Positions 56,461 through 64,000 of a stretch of DNA of 64,000 nt are shown piece after piece. Numbering within the stretch: position 1 is the stretch's first letter; the number at the start of each line of letters is the position of its first letter. The position numbers and the translations under genes were made by a program. This stretch comes from Azadirachta indica (taxonomy: Eukaryota > Streptophyta > Magnoliopsida > Sapindales > Meliaceae), in contig CM040440.1 in NCBI GenBank assembly GCA_022749755.1, positions 1,052,824-1,116,823 of the forward strand, read 5' to 3'. A model generated the notes under the pieces. The model was not told where the DNA came from and searched no databases. It saw only the letters and a list, made by a program, of their open reading frames with translations.

Positions 56461-57329
56461 TCTTTTGTCTCCTCGGGATTACTTCTATAAGCTGGTCAGT
56501 TTGGAATTGTTGCACCGGGTATAAAATCAATTTGATGTTCAATTCCTCGAATTGGAGGTAAACCAGGAGGCACCTCTTCAGGAAAGACATTTTCGAATTC
56601 TTACAAAAGAAACATAACAATGCTCGGCAAGAATCTGGCAAAATCGTTAGTACACCAAAAGGCTTTCTTGTATATAAGTACTACAAGGGGCTGTTGTGAA
56701 AGTAAAGCTCTCTTGATCTCATTTTTTTTTGCAATAAAATTGTATTTTTCCTCTCTCTCACACATTAACGTTGCAACTCTCTCATTTTCACTCTCTTTCA
56801 TATTTTTGCCTTTCTCATTTTCCTTTTTTTTTTCATTCGCTTTTTGCATCTTTAATTGGCCTTCAAGAATTTGTTTTGGAGTTAATGGTACAAGTGATAT
56901 AGGTTGCCTTTTGATGATAAAATAATATCTATTGGTAAAACCGTCGTGTGTGAGTCGTCGATCGTACTGCCATGGTCTGCCCAATAGGATGTGACATGCA
57001 CGTATAGGAATCATGTCACAAAGGACCTCATCCTCATACTTGCCAATAGAGAATGCCACCAACACTTGTTTTGTTACCTTAATTTTTCCACAATTGTTTA
57101 GCCATTAAAGCCAGTACGGTCGTGGATGTTTCATGGCAGGTAACGACAATTTCTCCACTAATTCGGTGCTGGCCACGTTGGTGCAACTTCCTCCATCAAT
57201 TATAATGCTGCAAACTTTGTTGTTGACGAAACATCGAGTATGAAACAAGTTTTCCCGCTGATCATTTTCTACCTTAACTTGTGCGCTAAAAGCTCGTCTT
57301 GCTACTAATAATTCTCCTTCTGCAGCATA
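56461..57329 (-). pseudogene. A7 protease and linker
   Basis: Protease IIIDGGSCTNVASTELVEKL near 57205-57140 keeps DGGS. A stop at about 57106 follows, then 56601-57065 is open for 154 codons (LVAFSIGKYEDEVL, HILLGRPWQYDRR and the Lys/Glu-rich linker QKANEKKKENEKGK). Pre-RT segment PPGLPPIRGIEHQIDF toward 56510. Confidence 0.87.
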
Positions 57330-58516
57330 TTACCCTTCGTAGTTATCTTCAAGAGATGGCATGTCTTCTATTTCGTCTCCTTCTTCTCCTTCTGACTCAA
57401 TCTTCCCTTGAGCATTGATCACCATTGCCCTTTTATTTGGGCATTGGCTAGCTATATGACCCATGTCTTGATATTTAAAACACTTAATGTCACGATTTCT
57501 AGAAGCGGTGGATTCAATGTTACCTTGTTTTTGCAGCACAACTTATTTAGCATCCTTAGAAGCTTCGGAATTAGTCTTTATTAATGGAAATTCCTGCCGT
57601 TTAGGAGTTGATCTCCATGAGTTTGTAGCAGTCGTGCTTGCTCCTCTCCTAGCCATGCTTCTTTGCTTCAATATTTGCTCAACTTTGATGGCTTGGTGTA
57701 CCATATCTGTCAACTCTACATAATATTGCATTTCCACCACGTCTGCGATCTCACGATTTAAACCATGTAAGAATCTAGCCATGGTAGCTTCTCTATCCTC
57801 CTCTACATTTGCTCGGATCATAGCAACCTCCATCTCTTTATAGTATTCATCTACACTTTTAGATCCTTAAGTTAAATGCTGAAATTTGTTGAACAACTCC
57901 TGATGGTAGTAGCTTGGAATGAAACGTCTTCTCATTATTGTCTTTATCTCGTCTCACGTTTCAACAGGATGATTTTGATTTCTTCTCCTATCTTTCAACA
58001 ATTGATCCCATCAAATAATAGCATAATCAGTAAATTCAATGGCCGCAAGTTTTACCTTTTTGATCTCCGAGTAGTTGTAACAATCGAAACCATCTCTATT
58101 TTCTTCTCCCACTCTAAATAAGCTTCAGGATTGTTTCTACCTTGGAACGGTGGAATTTTTACGTTAATACTTTATAAATCATCATCCAACTTAGGTCTAC
58201 CCAACCTAACTTCTCTATTCCCATAACCATGCAAATTCCTACCCCGGTTCATTGGTGATTCATCTAACTCCTCATCATCCTCAACATTACCCCATTGTAC
58301 CCTTGGTTGCACTTGCCTAGATAGTTGTCTAATGGAAGAGCTTTGATGTTGCCCTCTTGATGTCTCTTCTTCCAACCTATCCATCCTCTCATGAATTGGT
58401 TCTAACTCAGCCCTCATCATCGGTCTCATCTCCCCTAATAATGCCTGCAATTGTAGGTTCGGGGTGCTTGGTTGTTGTACCCCCGAGGTTGAATTTTCTT
58501 CTTGATTGTGAGACAT
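57330..58516 (-). pseudogene. A7 gag
   Basis: ATG at 58514-58516 (MSHNQEEN). 58172-58516: N-terminal helix (ELEPIHERMDRLEEE) and acidic spacer. A stop near 58172, frameshifts near 58090 and stops near 58012 and 57868 break the capsid domain. 57543-57833: FLHGLNREIADVVEM. Knuckle region 57330-57539: CFKYQDMGHIASQC, in which the second Cys is Tyr, so the zinc site is defective. Confidence 0.88.
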
Positions 58517-59042
58517 ATTTAAAATCTGCAAAACAAAGTTAGAAACCTCACAAGCACTCCCTCACGTGTTTTCACGCACTCTCGTGTTTGAATACTTAAA
58601 TGTTCTCACACTCGCATACTCTTAATCAAAATTTCAGTGGCAATTTTAAGATGAGAAGCAACCAAAACAAATCACAAGATTCAATAAGTAATTCTTAAGA
58701 AATTGATGCAATTAATGACAATATTGGATCAAGAATAAGGAATATGAGGCCAATACTACAAGAAATTATGAATATAATAGATAACAACAATTCTCTCTTT
58801 TTTTTTATTTTATTTCTTTTTTTTTAGGAAGTAGAAATGAAAATATAAACTCAAAATAAATTGAAGGAAATAAAATACAAAATTTGAATTCGGACTAATC
58901 AAGGAGGAATTTGGCCACAATATATATATATTTTTTGTATTTCTTTTTTTTTTTTCCAGAATTCTAATTGAAGAAGTAAAGGAATAACAAAGATATAAAG
59001 GATAATTTAAACTTGCCTTAGAATCAAAGCTCTGATACTAAA
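58517..59042 (-). other. A7 leader with primer binding site
   Basis: Primer site 59029-59040 (minus strand TAGTATCAGAGC, one base off the tRNA-iMet site). Leader has TATATATA near 58920 and poly-T runs; no frame. Confidence 0.85.
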
Positions 59043-59823
59043 TGATATGAATCTCGCTAATATCGTGACGAAACCCAACACCGAATATAGTAAAGAACCC
59101 TAACATTTTTTCAAGACGCAAGTTTATAGAGACTTGACCCGATACCTATCTAGATAAGAACCAAGACTATAATTTACTCAAACGCCACACCAAGAATCCT
59201 TAAGAAAATACTTAAGAATTTAGATGATAAGTTTGGTTGTTTTGAACGCCACAAGAAATTAAACTTGAAGAGCTCAAGAATAAGAGCTTATAAGAAATAA
59301 TTTAACACTCAAAATTGCTTGTTTCATTTCAAGAAATGAAAACCTTTTTATAGGCAAATACAAAGGAGAAATGTCAAAAGTTAGGTTATCAATCTTACCT
59401 AACAATTTGACAAAATAAATTCAAACTTTATGACTTTTAAAAACCTATAAATTTCAAACATGAAAACGTAAGTAATGACATCGAATGTGTATGATGTAAG
59501 TGATTACATCATTTTAAAATTCTCAAAATTATATAATGGACTATAATTTTCGAACATTTTCATATTAGTCTTCTTGGACTCCGGTCGCTTGAATGATGTT
59601 CACTGAGCCTAATTCTTCAAGACGTGTATCTTGAATTATATTTGAATCACACATATTTTTAATTAGTCCATTTAAGGCACTTTCCAATGTCTTGGCTCTA
59701 ACTCTTGTAATCGGTCCACTCGGCACACTTAGCGAATCATATATATACTGTAATTGAGTGTCTCCAACCTTATGTCTGATGTTCTCCTCTTATTTACATG
59801 GTTGCACAACTTCATTTGTATCA
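59043..59823 (-). repeat. A7 5' LTR (781 bp)
   Basis: From TGATATGAATC to TTTGTATCA. Single TGACG-type block, here decayed (AACGTAAGTAATGACATCG near 59465). TATA-like region CTATAAAAAGG on the minus strand near 59343-59353. Confidence 0.93.
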
Positions 59824-61585
59824 TTGTTACTCATCATCACGTGAAGGTCGTTACGGTGCATTTTATTTCCCAAACAGAGAAGTAAAAAACGAACGATTTT
59901 TGGGGCCAAAATTTCCAAACGGGAAACGGACTCGAAAAAAGATTTCGTTTTGAGATAGGTCATACATCTTGTCACTCAACATTGAGTGATGATTATTACA
60001 GTGCATTTTATTTTCATAACGGATATGTTTAAAACATATGATTCTTGGGACCGGAATTGTCCAATACGGAATGGACTTGAAAAAAAACTTCGTTTCGAGA
60101 GGGGATGCACGTCTTATTGCTTACTATCGCGTGAGAATTGTTGCGGTGCATTTAATTTCTAAAATGGAGAAGTTGAGAACATACGATTTTCAGGGTCCAA
60201 ATTGTGAAACGCAAAACGGACTTGAAAAACGATTTCATTTCGAGATGGGCCGCGCGTCTTGTTACTCACCGTCGTTTAAGGATCGTTATGGTATATTTTA
60301 TTTCTAAAACGGAGAAATTGAAAATGTACGATTTTCGAGGTTGGAATTGCCAAAGGAGAAACGGACTTGAAAAAGGAGTTCGTTTCAAGACAGGCTGTAT
60401 GTCTTGTCACTCACCATTGCGTGATGATTGTTACAGTACATTTTATTTACAAAACAGAGACGTTGAAAATGAGTGGTTCTTGGGATCGGAATTGTTAAAC
60501 GCGAAACAGAGTCAAAAAATGATTTTGTTTTTAGGCGGACCGTACTTCTTGTTACTCACCATTGCGTAAGAATAATTACGATGCATTTTCTTTCCAAAAT
60601 AGAGAAGTAAAAAATGTACGATTTTCGAGGCCAGAATTGCCAATTGGAAACAGACTCAAAAAAGGACTTCGTTTCGAGACAGGCCGTACGTCTTATCACT
60701 CAGTATCGCGTGATGATCATTATAGTGCATTTTATTTCCAAAGCGGAGTTGTTGAAATCGTACCATTCTTGGGGCCGAAATTGTCAAATGTGAAATGGAC
60801 TCGAAAAATGACTTTGTTTTGATTCAAACCGCACGTCTTGTTACTCATATTGCGTTCGGATCATTACAGTGCATTTTATTATGAAAATAGAGGAATTAAA
60901 AACGCACAATTTTTGGAGCCAGAATTGTCTAACGCGAAAGAGAATCGAAAAAAAACTTCGTTTCAAGATGGGCCACATGTCTTATGACTCACTGTGTGAT
61001 GATCGTTACTGTACATTTTATTTAAAAAATGGAGAAATTAAAAATGTACAATTTTTAGGGCCAGAATTGTCAAACGCAAAATAGACTCGAAAAACGACTT
61101 CGTTTCAAGACAGAGCGAATGTCTTATTACTTACCATAGCATAAGGATCATTACGGTATATTTTATTTACAAAACAGAGAAGCTGGAAAGGTACGATTTT
61201 TGGGACCCGATTGTCAAACGCGAAACAGACTTAAAAAATGATTTCGTTTTGAGACAGGCCATATGTGTTGTTACTCACAATCAGGTGACAATTATTACGG
61301 TACATTTTATTTCGAAAAAACAGAAGTTGAAACAGTGCAATTTTAAGGGGGGGAATTTTCAAATGCGAAACGGACTCAAAAAATGACTTCATTTCAAAAC
61401 AGGCAGCATGTTTTATCGCTCATCATCGCACAAGAATCGTTTCGGCACATTTAATTTCCAAAACGGAAAAGTTGAGAGAATGTACAATTTTTGGGGCCAG
61501 AATTGTCAAATGCAAAATAGACTGGAAAAACGACTTTATTTTGAGATAGGCCGCACGTCTTGTTACTCACCATCTCATAAGGATT
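59824..61585. repeat. Satellite array S4, about 12 monomers
   Basis: Resumes with TTGTTACTCATCATC, the right half of the A7 target duplication, and continues in 145-bp steps to CTCATAAGGAT, where the B3 LTR starts. Confidence 0.94.
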
Positions 61586-62260
61586 TGATACCAAAAAATG
61601 GAGATTTGTGAAAAAATTAACATTTGCTAAGGAGAACCGGTTTCTAAGTTCTATTCCTAATATTAACAGCAAAAGGTTACAGAAACACCATCCTAAAATT
61701 ATTATTAAAGGTTATAGAGCTTTGAAGAAATTACTCATCACTCTATGAAAAATTCTCTAAAAGATACAGAGTATAAAATACAAGAATTTTATTAGACTCA
61801 ACTTCAAAACTACTTGATTTCAATACCATATACTTGAAGCCTTTATATAGGCTTTCATAAAGAAAAAAATGTTAAAGGTTAGGTCAACAACCACAATCTA
61901 ACATTGACAAACTAATACAAATATTTAAGACTGTTTGAAAATAAACCAAAATAGCTAAGATTTTGAATAACAACTCACCAAATCCTTCTATCATTTAGAA
62001 ATTAAACAAAACACATTGAATTTAAGCTAAAAAATCTTTAAAATCCATGCATGCAGATTCTGCCTTGAAAATGAACATGTTGTGAAGAAGTTTATTTCAA
62101 ATGGTACCAATTGCTTTCTGAAATATTATCTTAGTGAATACAAATTAAATTTTGAAATTACCCTTCTGATAGTGTTTTCATAACTTAGTAAATTAGGATA
62201 ATAATTTTGAACTTACTGGCACTTAAGTTCTGCTTTTGATATTTGGACACTCCCGTGTCA
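61586..62260 (-). repeat. B3 3' LTR (675 bp)
   Basis: Plus-strand text from TGATACC to CGTGTCA, a diverged and shortened B LTR (CATCACTCTATGAAAAATT, TTATATAGGC and GGACACTC blocks match B2). Followed by the polypurine tract ACCAGGGGAGAT (minus strand, 62261-62272). Confidence 0.87.
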
Positions 62261-62962
62261 ATCTCCCCTGGTTAAAAAAGACTCATCCTTGAGTCTATAT
62301 TATTGTGATCTTCATAGTATGGAGATAAATCCGAAATGTTGAATGTATATGAAACACCATAACATTCTAGCAACTCAATCTTGGAAGCATTTTCTCCAAT
62401 TCGTTGCAATACCTTGAATGGTCCGTCAGCTTTAGGCTTGAGTTTAGCATATTTTCTAGGTGGAAAACTTTCTTTTTGAACATATATTCAAACCAAATCT
62501 CCTTCCTTGAACTCGACATGCTTGTGATGTTTGTTTGCAGAAAGTCAATACTTCTCATTTTGTTTCAGAATTCTGTCACAAACGTGCTCATGAAGCTTTT
62601 TGATACTCTTAGCTCTTTCTTCAGTATCTCCACTAAAGTATTGATGAATTGGAAGTGGAACTAAATCCATTGGACTAAAGGATTTTTGACATAAACTACC
62701 TCAAAAAGACTTCGACCAGTAGATTGGCTAGTTGATCGATTATAAGCAAATTCAATTTGAGGCAAAAATAACATCCTCTTATCAAATATTCTTACCAACA
62801 TAACTTTGCAAGAGATTTCCCAAACTCCGATTTGTCACTTCTGTTTGACTATCAGTTTGAGGATGATGAGAAGAGCTAAATTGAGACTAGTGCCAAGTTT
62901 TCTCCACAGCGTTCGCAAAAAATGACTCAAAAACTTAGAATCTTGATAAAAAAAACAATGGT
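62261..62962 (-). pseudogene. B3 integrase C-terminal part
   Basis: Read on the minus strand through several stops: the end of the catalytic core near 62962-62700 (HHPQTDSQTEVTNR-like), [61 protein letters not shown] and PGEIDTG at the LTR border. It shows how family B ends: the frame reaches the LTR edge with no long LTR-encoded tail and no chromodomain that I can recognise. It is cut at 62962 by a C LTR remnant. Confidence 0.84.
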
Positions 62963-63230
62963 AATACGAACCCCAAGTATATTAAACTGAAGACCTAATA
63001 TCTTTACGCATGGAAGCAACTTTTTGGAAAGTTAAATCAGATTTACTCAAGTGCGTGACCCAATTTCAACTTGTGAAATAGAACTTTGGAATAAAATACC
63101 CTCAAAGTAATTAGTTTTGATTGTAAGAACCTTAATTCAAGTAAGAATCAAAACAAGAGAAACACTGTCAGTTTTTATTTCATTCAAAGAGTAATAATGT
63201 TTCCATGAGAGCATGTAGTTGAATACATAG
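62963..63230 (-). repeat. Family C LTR remnant, minus orientation
   Basis: Matches the last ~270 bases of the long-form C LTR, including the 76-bp segment (ACTCAAGTGCGTGACCC... on the plus strand). Ends where the plus-oriented LTR begins. Confidence 0.86.
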
Positions 63231-64000
63231 TGATGCAAATACGGATGCACACAAGAGCAATGATCCAATTCAGCTACCTAATGGTTCCGTTACAAGAGTA
63301 AGAATGAAGAAATTCAAATATGCATTGAATGGGATGATTTAAGGTTTGTGGGATGATCTTGCAATAATTCAAGAGTGTAAGAAAGAGTCAAATATCAAGA
63401 TTAGACTTCAAGATAATAATTAGAGCTTGATAACATTGACACAAGTACAAGAAGGCAAAACCTGAAGATTAAAGTTTCTACGGAATTCAGCTTCTCAAAT
63501 TTGTATAAGGTCATATTCGAATGATGTCTCAAGGCTAAGCCAGCATGTTCAAGTCTTTTAATTGCAGTTCGAATCAGATCGTCATCATGATGCAAGTTTC
63601 GGATTCCATGTGCCAATTTGGGCTAAGTTGATGTTCAAGCCCATTATCTATTTTAATTTTATTTATAAACATATATTTATAGTTTGTTATGTATTTGGGC
63701 TGTTAACGCTAAATATTAAGCCCAAATTCAATTTATTTTATTTTAAGTTAGAATAAGTTTAATTTTGTGGCCAAACACTCCAATTAGAGTTACTTATCTC
63801 TTGTACCCTTATATATTCAACCACATGCTCCCATGGAGGCATGAATTACTTTTTTGAATCAAGATTCTTACTTGAATCAAGATTCTTACAATCAAAGCTA
63901 ATTACTTTGAGGGTATTTATTCTAAGGTTCTATTTCACAAGTTAAAATTGGGTTGCAGACTTGGGTGAATCTGATTTAATTTTCCAAGAGGTTACTTCCA
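63231..64000 (+). repeat. Family C LTR, plus orientation, cut by window end
   Basis: Starts TGATGCAAATACGG. The Pol-tail frame is present but has stops (GMI*GLWD near 63340). Long form with the 76-bp segment near 63905-63980. It runs past the window end. Confidence 0.9.

Larger units (their letters stand above)
53294..59823 (-). mobile_element. Complete CRM-like Ty3/gypsy element A7 (6530 bp)
   Basis: LTRs 53294-54032 and 59043-59823, target duplication TTGTT on both sides (53289-53293 and 59824-59828), and satellite in register outside. Order on the minus strand: 5' LTR, tRNA-iMet primer site, leader, gag, protease, RT, RNase H, integrase, 3' LTR with Pol tail. This is the only uninterrupted full-length gypsy copy in the window and serves as reference for the A fragments. 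Several stops and frameshifts and two lost zinc ligands make it inactive. Confidence 0.94.

Overview
This is repeat-rich, AT-rich plant nuclear DNA with no host gene that I can support. It consists almost entirely of nested, broken LTR retrotransposons inserted into and beside a tandem satellite whose monomer is 145 bp. The mixture (satellite, Ty3/gypsy elements of CRM-like type, Athila-like elements, a Ty1/copia remnant, solo LTRs, one 100-N assembly gap) is what a centromeric or pericentromeric region of a dicot looks like. I recall a 145-bp tandem repeat family described from Populus, so poplar or a relative is my best guess; that rests on monomer length and memory only.

Families, named here for convenience. 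A: LTR about 0.8 kb, tRNA-iMet primer site, LTR starting TGATGCAAACG and ending GTATCA, with the last ~85 Pol codons inside the LTR. C: the same plan, LTR starting TGATGCAAATACGG. E: a single LTR of the same plan. An LTR-encoded Pol tail is a known trait of CRM-clade centromeric retrotransposons. B: Ty3/gypsy, LTR about 770 bp starting TGACA. D: Athila-like, LTR about 1.38 kb, tRNA-Asp-type primer site.

Layout. 1-17724: an Athila-like LTR (D2) split by a complete A element (A1, 92-16520, target duplication ATAAA), itself split by a near-complete Athila-like element (D1, 4262-14241). 17725-21027: orphan E LTR, a copia fragment and an unassigned LTR-like stretch. 21028-26979: about 41 satellite monomers. 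26980-40394: a composite of two inward-facing B elements (B1 +, B2 -) with a D LTR and an A fragment between them, then D and A fragments; B1 also carries an A solo LTR with target duplication AAATA. 40395-43358: satellite with one truncated A solo LTR. 43359-51747: a C cluster holding inverted LTRs, two internally deleted pol copies and the assembly gap. 51748-61585: satellite interrupted by an A solo LTR (51921-52685) and a complete A element (A7, 53294-59823, target duplication TTGTT). 61586-64000: B and C remnants running off the window.

No element is fully open. The most intact coding is the C1 gag-protease frame (47488-48999) followed by an in-frame but internally deleted pol. The observations most worth checking are an as-1-like double TGACG element in the family A LTR, paired dyad symmetries and a CENP-B-box-like string in the satellite monomer, a nearly perfect inverted pair of C LTRs, and two independent insertions at the same base of the satellite monomer.
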